Below are positions 11,773 to 23,084 of a DNA stretch of 64,000 bases, piece after piece. The stretch is from Phellopilus nigrolimitatus (lineage: Eukaryota; Basidiomycota; Agaricomycetes; Hymenochaetales; Hymenochaetaceae): contig JAJOHG010000004.1 in the NCBI GenBank assembly GCA_021029095.1, positions 930,001-994,000 of the forward strand, written 5' to 3'. Under the pieces are notes generated by a model. That model saw nothing but the letters and a program-made list of their open reading frames with translations, did not search any database and was not told where the DNA came from. Every line of letters starts with the position of its first letter. Position 1 is the stretch's first letter. Both the position numbers and the translations under genes were made by a program.

Positions 11773-12964
11773 GCTGACGGCGGACGCTGTTTGTGCCGCT
11801 TATTTACCTGGCTTTCGTTTTGCTCGAAGCCAGCCCTGAACAACCTCGTATACGTCTGCGTCCCGTTTCTTCTTGGCCTTTTACCGTCCTCAGGCACCTT
11901 GCGGACACCTCTTTCGATTTAAGCTTCGCCATCTCATTCCTTGGCTAATGGCAGCTAATGGCACACACTAAAATGCTACAAAGCACTGGCATTCACGATC
12001 TTACGTTGTCGCTCACGACCACTGTACATGCATACGCCCTCTCTTCTCATATTCTGTCGTCTGCTCCGCGCATCTTTATGGCACGTATCCTTTATCTTGC
12101 TTTCATGGCTTTCTTGCTCGTTTAAACCGCTGTGTTCATCGATGTTCTCGGTTTCTGTTTACTCGCTCTGAGGGTCTGTAGTATGTACACTGCAGCTGTC
12201 TATCGGCATCGTCGTAATTGTTCCTCTTGTCGCTGTCATTGCTATCATCTCGTACACATCGCTATATTCTTTTTTTGCTGTCACTCGTCTTTTTTTTTTT
12301 TTGGTTCACCACTCTATTTTATCTTGTCCCTTCTCGCGTATTTTCACTGATTTCCGGGCACCCCCAGGCCGACGGCCACGCTGGTTTCTATTCTTTCTTT
12401 GTCTGACACCCCATAATCTATCAGCGAAGCATACGCAACGAGCGTTTACTTTTACTTTTACTTTTTCCGTTCCATCTTCCTCCGCGCTCTAGCGTGCGCA
12501 AATAAGTACCTTACGGCTGACGGCCATTAGTACTAGTAAGTATACATAGCGTGTAGCATCGGCTTTACTAAGTCCTCTTCCTGTAGCGCTCTACAATTGC
12601 TATATCATTGTACACATTATTTCTTGGATTATCCTGCGTGCGAAGCGCTAAATATCTCGTTCCAGTTGCATGTATTGTATTCGTACAGGGCACAGGTACA
12701 TGTACGTACAGTGTATGTAAGGAGAATAACAGGCGCCATACTTTTATTTTTTCTGTTACAAGCTCGAGTCAATCAGTCCTGAGTGAAGTCGTTCATCGAT
12801 TGTACCATAAGTTGCCGTCCAGCCTTTGGGAGATTGGAAATCAGAGTCCGAATTTGTGAGAAGCTTGATAGTGAGGATTTTGGGCGGCTGAGCCAGGACA
12901 AAAGCAGAAGATGAGAGGAGTGAGAGGAGTCAGTCTTTGAGTGCATGGTAAATCCGGTCAATTA
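11773..12964. other. Long intergenic region, strongly pyrimidine-rich
   Basis: About 1.2 kb between the convergent forkhead and Ecm11-like genes. The plus strand from 12,050 to 12,480 is dominated by T/C with runs such as a T tract near 12,291-12,302. No gene was recognised; short Phe/Ser-rich open frames there are composition artefacts. Confidence 0.5.
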
Positions 12965-15011
12965 TCATGCCGCCCCACCAGCAGCCGAGTTTCCTGCGCT
13001 TCCCCCAAGAACCATTCCTGCGTCTTTGACGAGCCTCTCGCGCATGCCCGTTAGCAGCGTTTCGCGCTCTTTAAGGACAGTCTTGTGCTGCGCGACGGTG
13101 CCGTGCAAGGATGCAAAAAGGGCGAGCTTCGTCCTGTTGTACGGGAAGGATGTCATAAGTGTGAGACGAAACGTTTTCAGGCATATACCCATGTATGCGG
13201 CAACGGGAAATTGAAAGAAAGGAAATGATGGAAGCGTACGTCATGTGATCCTTAACCTGAGAGGGGTATAGATTGTATAGATTAGTCTGGAAGACAAAGG
13301 AAAAATGTAGAAGACAAAACTCACAAAATCGACGAGTTTGCCGAACCGCTCCGTCATCTCTGACAATGAGCAATAATCATGAGTCAGCACACGTACAAAT
13401 GATTAAACCAGTAAATCTCTGTGCGCCATTTAACGACTGATTCTTACCATTTGCGCCCGCCTGCCACTCCTCCATCGAGCAGCTAGTCCAACGTGTCTTC
13501 GCGGCGTCGTACTGCGCGACGTGCTCCGCAAGATAGCATTCCATATCAACGCCAAGCAGGCGCGCCAAACCCTGGTACCCATCGCGTTCGAGCTCCGTGT
13601 TTGTATTCGAGTGCTGCTCCGGCCGGGGCGGTGTTGAACCTGAAACCAGGACTTGAGCAAGAGAACGGGAGCGCGAGCGCCCGTGACGGCGCTGATCGTC
13701 GTGAACTTGGGGGTTTGCTGGGGTATGATAACGGTGCACAGGCGTAGAGGGGCGCGCATGGCGATGTTCATTTTTCGTAGATAATATCCGTATGCTGCTC
13801 AACATCAGCCTTTGAAATATTAGTGTAATTTGCTTCAATGCATATCTGGAGAGTTGAAGCATACAAACCTCCTTCGTGTGCATGCCAGTCTTCGCTCGCT
13901 TAACCTCCCTGTCGTATGTCGTATTTTGGTCGTTCTCATCAGCGCCGTGTTGGCCGATGCGTTTCGTCGTGCGTCGCAAGAAGCGGTGGTCGTGCGCATG
14001 TCCATCGGGAGAAGTGACGTCGTAGGCATCAACGTTGATAGGAACCTGGAAGTCATAGATGCGTTCTTCACCGAGATGCTGCTGTTCGGGAGGTGGGGGT
14101 GATGGCGATTCAGTCGTACGTATTAATTTCGTCGGTTTCAAGCCAGGGCCGTCTGCCCGCATCGGAAAAATCTCACGCTTCGCAGGGTCAAGAGCCTCAC
14201 GATACTTGCGAGGAGCGGAGGGAGACAAGGGACCCATAAGTGCACGGCCAGAAGCAGCGAATGCTTCAGCAGTACCAGCGGAAGGCATGGGGATGCGACT
14301 ATACTGTGCCCTTTGATGATCTATAGATGTATGCGCAGCAGAGACGCTTGCAGAGAGCGAAGATTGTTCTTGAGCGGAGTTCGGGGACAAAGGCAGATTT
14401 TCTGAAAGGATCGATGCGTTAGCTGAGCTAAAGAGGAACGGGGACTGGGCAGCAGAACCATGCGCGAAACGGGAAGGAGACATGGGAAGCGTTCTCGGAG
14501 AGCCAGCACGTGCAATTGGATCATTTTCTTTGAGTTTGTCAACGCTCGAGTTCGAGATCCTTTTCTTATTGTGATTTGGAGTTGCTTCGCCTGTGCCCGC
14601 CTTCTTAGCTTTGGGGCGAGTGAGAGAGCCAATATTGAGAGGCTTATCAATGCTTGCAACGAGAGAGCTGCCGTTATTTCCAGGAGCATCAACGGATTCT
14701 TTGTCAGCACCGTTGTTCTTATGAGTCTGCACGCCATCACGCGCATTTCTGCGAGCAGGACGAGGGGAGTTAGATGCGTCTTTGAGCGCCGACCCTGCGC
14801 TGCCACCGTGACTGTTGTCTGTCGTCGACGGAGCACGGGTGGCAAGGTCATCAATATTGTTGGCTTCATCCTGGGCCAGTTGATTCGAGGCCGTCTTTGC
14901 ATTGGCGACGAATCGCTGGCGCGCGCTCATCGTTGGCGACAGTGGTAGGCGTCGGGCGACTCGGGTGTCTGTGGGCGTCGCCGTCGGGACCAAAGAGAAA
15001 CGCGTGGCCAA
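12965..15011 (-). CDS. Probable Ecm11-like protein (C-terminal domain), disordered N-terminus
   Basis: Begins MATRFSLVPTATPTDTRVAR at 15011. The first exon, to about 13,866, is a disordered Ser/Pro/Lys-rich region. The middle (13,860-13,620) stays open in one frame but may hide an intron. A conserved-looking C-terminal part follows: YLAEHVAQYDAAKTRW, EEWQAGAN, then across introns EMTERFGKLVDFVKDHM and SFPYNRTKLALFASLHGTVA through HKTVLKERETLLTGMRERLV to a stop at 12965. The late introns at about 13,450-13,360, 13,328-13,264 and 13,240-13,165 have plausible GT/AG edges. The C-terminus resembles the Ecm11 domain, which in yeast belongs to a meiotic synaptonemal-complex protein; this is from memory and tentative. 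Shares a 354-bp divergent promoter with the membrane protein gene. Confidence 0.6.
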
Positions 15012-15365
15012 ATAGAGAGCGCAGATCTCACACTATTGTCACGTGACACGTTCGATAAGACGCGAAGTCGAGTTTCGAGTGCAGCGCTGAATCGCCACTC
15101 AGGCTCTGGCTCGTTTCCCCCTGATACCCTATCGCGGTCTACGACTTATTCACGATATTCACGAGGAGCTCTTGGAAAAACTTAAACCAAAAATATAAAA
15201 AACAGCGCGTTAACGCTTTCCAACGACACCGCACACTTCAGCGTACGCCCGCTGTATTCATTCCCATCCAACGATTGACGCTGATAGTCTTCCCCATAGC
15301 AGACCTCCACGTTCTCTACTAACCACCTTTTTATATTTTCTAGCTTATTATTTTTCAGTAAACAT
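15012..15365. promoter_or_regulatory. Divergent promoter region, Ecm11-like gene / membrane protein gene
   Basis: 354 bp between two divergent start codons. An A/T-rich stretch near 15,180-15,205 (aaaaatataaaaaac) on the plus-gene side could serve as a TATA-like element, and a CT-rich tract precedes the plus-strand ATG. Otherwise nothing specific is seen. Confidence 0.45.
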
Positions 15366-18348
15366 ATGGCAACTCAAGCCCTACCGTCTTATCTGTCGGC
15401 GTCGACCTTCACCACTACCGTCGGCGGCGTTGTGCAGACAGGCGTCGAGACAGTCCTCGTCACAACGGCATTGCCTACCCAAGCGCTACCCCCTTACCTT
15501 TCCGCATCTACATTCACGACCACAGGTCGGTGGTGTACAAACCGTCGCGGTCTCCACCGTCGAAGTGCCGTTGACCTACTTTGGTCCGAGCGTGAGTAGC
15601 CTTGGTCACACTGCTACTTCTCCTGGGTCTGAAGGTACTTGGAACACATTACTTATGATAATTTATAGATACCTCTTGGTTCTAATGGCGTCTGGACATT
15701 TGCAGGTTCCACCTCCCCTGCGTCCACTGCTACACAATCTTCTACCTCCTCCCCCACCGCGATACCTTCCTCCAGCTCTTCACAACCTTCCACCTCTTCC
15801 GGCGTGACTGCGTCAAGCTCTTCATCATCAGTATCATCGTCAACTTTTTCGTCTGTTTCGTCGACAATCCCGTCCTCGACACAGACATCACAATTCTCTT
15901 CTTTTTCGTCATCCGCATCACCCTCCTCTTCTTTCTCGTCATCCGCATCCCCAACATCTTCCTCTGCTGTTCCTATCCCAATTGGTCAGGCTTCGAAGGG
16001 CCTTTCGAAAGGTCAATTGGCTGGCATCATTATTGCTGCCATTGTTGCGGCCGTCGTGGTGACTATGCTCTTTATGCTTTGGTGCTATCGCCGCACGCAA
16101 CGCCGCCGATCGGCGTATGAACACCCTAACCTAAGCGACTTCGTCATTGTGGATGCGGAAGGCCAAAGCCGCTTCGCAGGCGAAGGCGTGCCGCGCTCTA
16201 CAGGTGAGGAGGAGGATTCTTTCCTAAGACGAAGCGGTGAGGCTTCAGACGGCATGCAAGAGGTCGAGCCCACTGCGCGCTTGGTTAGCCGACCTAGCCC
16301 CACCGGCACCGAGATGACCACTGGTACGACAATGCCGCCAGAGGGTGTGGTCCCAAGTGCCCTTCCCAAAACCCCCGTCGGTTCCCCTATGCATCCGAGC
16401 GGCCCCAAAGTCCCCAGTCCATTTTTCCATGCATCGGCGTCGTCTCTTTTCTTCAACCCTTCGCGTGGGCCTGATCAGTCCTTGGTGGGCCGAGCAACCA
16501 CTAGGCAGGAAAAGCGTGATAGCGCGAGTACTCGCGCGTCCTCCACATCTGCCTCCCCTGTAACCATTGGGAATATCATTCCGCCCCGTCAGCTTCTGCA
16601 GATGGACGATCAATGGCGCCAGGAATCTGCTGGAGCCAGAGGTGCAGGCACGGGTCGTGACATGGCAGAGCTAGGCGAGCGTACGGAGCAGAGTGGATCG
16701 CTCCTTCGCCCCTTGCCAGTGTTCAACACTGACGCCAGCCACTCATCCAGGCATATCTCACATCCTAACTCCATGCGCACGTTCGGCTCCCAGCTGGAAA
16801 GCGATGAGGAGCGCGCGACGCTCCTGACGGCGCGGCGCGTCAACCTGAATGAGGGTGGTCCCAGTACACTCGCATTTGCAGAAAATGATGGTGCCGTTCC
16901 GTCAAGTTGGCATTCAAGCCTTGGACTGGGCTTGGGCGGTCTCACGCGTCTTAGTCGGCTCAGCTGGTTCCAACGCCTCGAAGCCATGCGAGCGCAGTCA
17001 TCCACCGATCACCCTGCGCGCAGCCGATCGGGCTCGCCGCTGCGGCCCGAGGTGGAGCGCATAAATCTGGCTTTGCCCCGTCCGTTGTCCCATCTGACGA
17101 CGTCGAGCACTGGCGATACGATGTACTATGATGCGCCTTCCTCAATGTCGACGCGCTCCGGCAACGGAAACAGCCACAACCGGCGCCCGACATCGATGCC
17201 GTTCCTTCCTCCCCGTGCAGTCGTCACTCCCGAAAATGCGGCCAACAGCGCACCACAGACACCTAGACATAACAATGGGAGTGACAATGGCAGCAGTCTC
17301 AACCAGCCTGCGTTGTTGATGCTTTATCCACCTTCGGTGCCAGCGAGCCCCCAAGAAGCCACGTCCTTCAGCTCTGCAATACACCCTAATGCTCCAGGGA
17401 CAGGTGACAGGCCGGCAACGCATGAAGAGGTCGTCGACATTCTCGATACACCTGTTCCTGCGCCAGTGGCCGTCTCGCCATTTTCGACGACGTCGACCCG
17501 CAGCGGTCCGGCTCTCCCGCCAGGCTTGGAGAACCTCGCGAACGTACGGGCCTGGCGCGAATCAAGCTCGGACATGCCGAGTTCGGCGACTTTCGGTGAG
17601 GGCAGCGATCGTGGAATGAGCATTGATGCTGTGGGTGGTGATGGGGGCGGCGACATCCTTGAGGACGCACCGCCGCTGCCGCGACATGGGTGGACTGTCC
17701 TGCGTGCTGTCACCGAAAGCACGACTGAGTCGAGTCACCGGACGCTTGGAGAGGTAAAAGTCAGCATCGGAAGATCATAGAATGTCATTTACTAATATTT
17801 TCCTTTCTTTTCAATCTAGCCCGAGACCTTTGACATAGCAGACGATGTTCATAGCCGGGCGGGCTCCCTACATTCTATGGCCGATCGTCTCAGCCCATAC
17901 TCTACTATGGCCTCCGGCGCTAACTCGCGCGCCGCATCGCGACACACATTCTATAACTCCTCGTCACTCGGTTCCGGCTCGCGGTCCCCATTGTACTCTG
18001 GCTCCAGCGGCCCTACACTCGCACTCCGGGCATTCCCGATCCGACAACTCAGGAAACTCAGGAAACTCAGGTTCAGGCTCGCAATTGGTGCACTCGAACT
18101 CTGTGACGTCGGAGGGGCGACGGCGCCCGCGGCGTGAGCCTGGTGAGCCGCTTGCAGAGGCGCCGGCGAGCGCAAACTCAAGCGTGTACCGCCGCGCACG
18201 GCTGAGCGCGATCGGTGGAGCTAGGACGCCCCTGACAACCCCGCAGCGCACCCCCGCGGCAGACGCGACGTTCGCGGCGGGCATTACCAGCTTGCCAGCG
18301 GAAGGCAATGGCGCGGGAACCGGCGCGCTTGTCGGGCGCACGTCTTAG
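15366..18348 (+). CDS. Ser/Thr-rich single-pass plasma-membrane protein (mucin-like sensor architecture)
   Basis: The N-terminus has two copies of a short unit (LPSYLSASTFTTT..GGVVQT, then LPPYLSASTFTTT..GGVQT), followed by a roughly 85-residue Ser/Thr/Pro stalk. One transmembrane helix follows (QLAGIIIAAIVAAVVVTMLF), then a basic stop-transfer patch RRTQRRR and a long disordered cytoplasmic tail. The layout resembles fungal wall-stress sensors, but no WSC domain or cleavable signal is seen. Introns: 15592-15668 and 17754-17819. Two frame problems exist: one extra base at about 15,521-15,525 between the two N-terminal units, and a +1/-1 switch near 17,971-18,010, which could be a 37-nt intron or an indel. 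The C-terminus ends GALVGRTS at 18348. Function inferred only from architecture. Confidence 0.72.
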
Positions 18349-21231
18349 ACATTCGTTGGAAAAGTAAAGATAAGAGGGATTCTTTGACTGATGATTTGGC
18401 TCGAAGGACATTGTTGTGAAAAGCTGTACTCTCCTCCCTTCATCTTCTTTCTTCTTTATTTTTCTTGGATCCACTTGGACACCTAGAGCATCATTATGCG
18501 TTCGTGCATCTTTTGGTTTTCTATGTAACGTACTTTACGATTCTATGCTTTCGCTGCTCTAACGAATATCATGACATGGAGGGTTTTGTTTTCTTCGTAT
18601 GTGACTGAAAACTGCTGCCCATGTGAGAAATCTAGGTGGTACTTCGTTCACTTGAATTTCCGCAAGATTTTCACGCATGTAGAACCAATCACAACTTCAT
18701 TCAGCGAAACACGCGACGATGTACAAACGGTAAGCAATGTATGAGTAGCGAGGGCGAGCGAATCAGATCAATGGTCAACACGAGGGCCTGAAAACAAATT
18801 TGAGCTCTATTAGGATCAAGTAACTGATAGTGGTGAGCACTTACAAGTTAGGAAAGTGTGGTTGTCCAGTGGACGCCCAACAACACATCCGTCTCAGCCT
18901 TCGCAAAACATGTCGATAATCGGGAACACGAGTTTAAACTCGTTGAGGGTTAATTGATTTTTAGTCTACGTCGACACCTATGGTACCGACGTGTTCCATA
19001 GCATGGCCTGGTTTCCATACAATGGCGGATCTCCACCAAAGGGTAATAAGCCGAAGTAAAATCTTGATGGTGGAGTGTTCCACAAACGGAAACGGCCGAA
19101 ACGCCCAATAACAAGTAGACAAGCAACGCGAGACACGATTTGTTCTCCTTTGCGCGCAAGTCCATGGTATCGTAAGGCCTGCTTCCTCTCCATCCATAAG
19201 GCTGATGAAATTAATGCGGTGCGACCTACGAGGCGACAGCTACTCGGTGGCTCGAGGCTCGCTCCAGACAGAAAAACAGTGTCGTGCCGGGTGGCAGGTC
19301 GATAAAAGCACGATGATCCAGAATCAGCGGCCATCCCATGGCGGGTGCGGAGGTTCCAAGCAGAACAAGCTCGGGCCTCCGCTTAGGGGTAATTAATTTT
19401 TTAAAGGTAACACCGATCCAGATGCCTAATTAAAGGAAGCCGGAAAAGGTGCAACCACTCAAGAGACAACAGACAGCACTAGCTGGAGTGGCTCGAGCTT
19501 GGCCGCAAGCATTGAAGTGAGGCTATGCGCACATCCATGCAAAACGGATAATAACCAGCAACCCTAATATAGGGAGACTGGGAGGGCAGAACTGCCCTGT
19601 GTGACGACTGGGTTGGAGATTAGGCTGATGATGTTTACCGAAGTAAGTGGTGGGTGGAGACAAGAGGGATCTGGGTTCTCGGGATCGCATATGACAAGGT
19701 AGGTACTCTGCCCCTCGAAACTGGCAGCTGAGGAAATGGCGAGGATTTTGTCAGTCAATGCTGTATGATATGCCATCCTCCGACGACTCACCATCCCGGA
19801 CAGCTTGCCCCAACATTGTCCTACCCGCCTTCAACTATGGTCAACCTTCGCCAACCTTCTTCCACGAGCCATCACACATGTTTCGTTCAACTGCGAAGAT
19901 ATACTAAGCCGCTGGAAACTTGAGGGGTAATTGATTTTCGATCAAACCGAGGTTCTGTATACTGACGATAACGCCAGTTCATGGAACCTCGGGGAGACCC
20001 TAAGCCACCTTCCTATATAATTCATCAGATTAAAGCATCCAGGTTGGAGGACAATCGACGTACGTTCCACGCTCCAGTGCGCAATGAACGGACTGGAGGA
20101 CGGATAGGGGCGGAGAGTCTCAAGGAGAGATGCGCTCGATAAGGATGCTTTTATATAGGCTCCCTTTCAAGCTCCGACTCACTCGCACGGTCGACGCGGC
20201 CCCCGCACGTAAAATCGTTCTCTACCTGCACCGCAGCCGAAAGGAAAAAATAATTGCCAAGTAGCGTCAATACGCGGGGATCCAGTCTATGAGTGTGTTT
20301 GTATTCTAATATGATGTAGAATCCCCCTGACGAAGGCTTGCAAATCACACTCATGAAGACTCGGTCAAATACTTTCAGGCATTCAACCTCAACAAAAAGA
20401 CATCCTGCCAAGCGGGTCTTTTGCAATGAAATATAAGTATATGACACGAATTATCAGTGTATGTGCTTTTTCGATGATTGCAAGTATTTCAAATAACAGG
20501 GAAAAAAGATGCATAAATGTAGCTTCCTTCATGCAGCAGACCAGTGCATGTATGCACTTCAATTTGCTCAGAGCGTGCTCGAACTGACAAATAGTCAAAT
20601 AAATGGTAGCAGCTGTACGGCTGATTTCTTTCAGAGAGAAAGAAGTACTCCCTGATCTTTAAATGGTCGAAGTCAGTTCGCACCAAGTGAATAGTTGTGC
20701 AATAGCATATTTGTCAATGTTTTGCATTTAAAAACTATACAGGTACAACAAGTTAATCATTTCTGATTTTTGTGAAGCTGAATGAATTGTTCATGAGCAT
20801 TTGACGGTGCTACAATTTATTTATCTTCGAGCTTTTTGAGGCGTGTCGATCACGTGAGGTGGTGCTGATTCCACCAGACCGAGGCCAGATGGATTCTCGC
20901 CTGTCTTCGCTTTACCGCACAAAACCATGGCTTTTGTTCGGAAGCCGATGGCATTGGCGATACCGCCGCCGCCACAAACTAACTAGAGCCAGTCGTAGAT
21001 ACAACACTGAACAGTGAAAATTATTCGACGCCTGCACTTGATTATGTGGGAACAAAGAACGGAACGGAATTGCATAGTCAGACATCAGACATGCAACATC
21101 CAACTACAGCTAGGCGGAGCAATATAAACAGATATTATCCACTAAGATACGAGTCCGTGAAAGATGATACAGTCCGAGTCTGCATGTAAAGTCGTTATGA
21201 AGAAAGTATCCGACCAAACATGAGGCTAATC
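18349..21231. other. Gene-poor intergenic region with short dispersed repeats
   Basis: About 2.9 kb without a supportable gene. A motif close to AGGGGTAATTGATTTT occurs three times in the same orientation, at about 18,946, 19,385 and 19,924. The first follows a 16-bp perfect palindrome (ACGAGTTTAAACTCGT, about 18,928-18,943). A 9-bp inverted repeat (CCGAGGTTC / GAACCTCGG) sits at 19,947-19,955 and 19,984-19,992. These may be remnants of a small mobile element. Short open frames such as 19,564-19,794 on the minus strand match nothing I know. Confidence 0.4.
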
Positions 21232-22785
21232 TCAAGCAAGCATAGCCATCATCGTGGTGAGTACGGTGGCAAATCCTACAACGATAAACGGCATAGCATC
21301 CGTGCCGAAGGAGGTGCTCGCGCTGCTGCTCGAGCCCGAAGTCTTGCCAGCACCCGAGGCAGAGGCAGAGTGGGAGGCAGCACTGGTGGAGGCCGCACTT
21401 GCAGATGCGGAACCAACCACAGACGCGTCAGTAGCGACGGCAGCGAAAAGCTGCGACGAGGAGTAGGTCTGGCAGTTCGAAGACGACGGGATCGTGGGCG
21501 TGTAAGGGGGGACAACTGCACCAGTCCTGGAAGTTTTTTTAAGGAAGAAAATCAAGGGACAATCGAGAAAAATGCAAAATAAATACTAACTGGGGCTGGA
21601 ACCAGGTGGTAGTGGCACCATTCGTCGTGAAAACACCGGGCGGAGTCATATCATCCGAATCGCAGACCTGATTGAGAATTTAGCGCCCAAATTGAGCAAA
21701 AGTCAGAAATGAGTTTGTAGATGTACAAATAGGGTAGGAGTGTAATTTATAGTTCTGGATTAAAAATAGACAGGAGAATAATACAAAAAAGGAATACGTA
21801 CCTCAAACGTGCCGTTGATCGAACCATAGTTAGCGAGAGCGTTGTACGAGCATCCCACCTCGTCGTAAATGTGGTTGCAGAGCGCCGCCGCGTTTGGGTC
21901 GTTCGGGTTGCACATCTTCATGCAGAACTGTCCTCCACCAATAAAGTCGATCCATTCGATCACCTGGGTATATGTCTGGTTGCTCGTGAGGTTCCCGGAC
22001 CCGACGAGAGACTGGAAAGATGAGGAGCTTTGGCCGAAACCATTGCTGTAAACGAGGCCGCCGAGAGGGTTACCCTGCTCATCAGCACCATGCGGGTCGA
22101 GCTGAGTATAGAATTTATGATTAACGTTCTTTGTAAGCACCCAATGCGGAGATAGAAGCAGTGCTTACCTCGCCTCCCTCATCGCTGGCAGCAAGGTTGA
22201 CCTTCGTCTGGTCTATGAAACCCACGACTTGGACGTAGTTCTTCGCATATAACCACTGGGCACCGGTGATCGCACCAGGAGGAATGACACGAGTGCCGTG
22301 ACCGGGGGACGTGCACCATGCTACTTCGCGGGCTTCCGACTCACCTGAAAAAAGATTTTATTTAGAAACCGCATCATGAAATGTTTCTCCATTTGAACTA
22401 CTCACCGATGGTGTCGTCGGTCTGGCTGGAACTCCACATGCAGAAGTCACCTAGGTTGTTCAAGAACATGGTCTGTCAACCGCAAGACCGAAGGCGTGTT
22501 AGTGACACGTGTCATCGACGCAGCGCAAAAACAAAAAAGAAATCTTGCCTGGCAGAGGGAGTTTTGGTTCTCCGTCGTACTGTTGCACAAGTTGTATCCG
22601 AGCTGGGGGCCACGAATACCGCCCTGGTCACCAGTGACTTGGTAAGGGATGTCAGGGTAGGTGAAATGCTTCGAGGCGAGCGGCTCGAGCGAGGTCGTCG
22701 AAGACGACTGCGCCTTAACGGCGACGGCGTAGGCGAGCGCGAAAAGGGAAAAAAGAGTGTGTTGGGACATCATATTGAAAGACAC
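21232..22785 (-). CDS. Secreted GPI-type glycoprotein ('macrofage-activating glycoprotein' family of basidiomycetes)
   Basis: Starts near 22785 (alternative Met at 22773) with a signal peptide (LFSLFALAYAVAVKAQ). The mature part reads PYQVTGDQGGIRGPQLGYN, then TMFLNNLGDFCMW, VIPPGAITGAQWLYAKNYVQ, GGGQFCMKMCNPNDPNAAA and DEVGCSYNALANYG. A Ser/Ala-rich tail and a C-terminal hydrophobic segment (AMPFIVVGFATVLTTMMAML) follow, as expected for a GPI attachment signal. Conserved Cys suggest disulfides. At least four introns are present; the first (22473-22548) begins GC rather than GT, and the exon junction LCQ|TMF requires it. In mushroom genomes this family is commonly annotated under that misspelled name; function is unknown, probably cell-surface. 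Confidence 0.8.
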
Positions 22786-23084
22786 AGTAGCACAAAAAAT
22801 TGAAGGAGTTTTGGGGGGGATTAAAAGGAGGACGCCCGTGTCGTCGTGGGAGGGCAGGGCAAGCAGAAAAGATGAGAGTCGATAAAGGGGCCTTGAGGGG
22901 ACTCCACCTATTTATATGAGGCACACTCGCACACTAAAATAACCGATTGATCGGTTGCCTAGGACTCCGCAGTTTCTTCCGCATTTGGGCTTTCAGAACG
23001 TTCTAAAAGAAATATTCAATTGATTTGCGTTCTAGCCTAAGTAGACAAGGTATAAAAATAAAATAAAAATGTACAGATGCTCCT
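22786..23084. other. Intergenic region between glycoprotein and MuiA-type genes
   Basis: About 300 bp holding the promoter of the glycoprotein gene and the 3' flank of the MuiA-type gene. No gene or repeat was seen. Confidence 0.4.

Noticed and set aside
12132..12492. Phe/Ser-rich plus-strand frames in the pyrimidine-rich intergenic region
   Set aside because: Explained by T/C composition; overlapping frames all stay open and none has protein-like composition.
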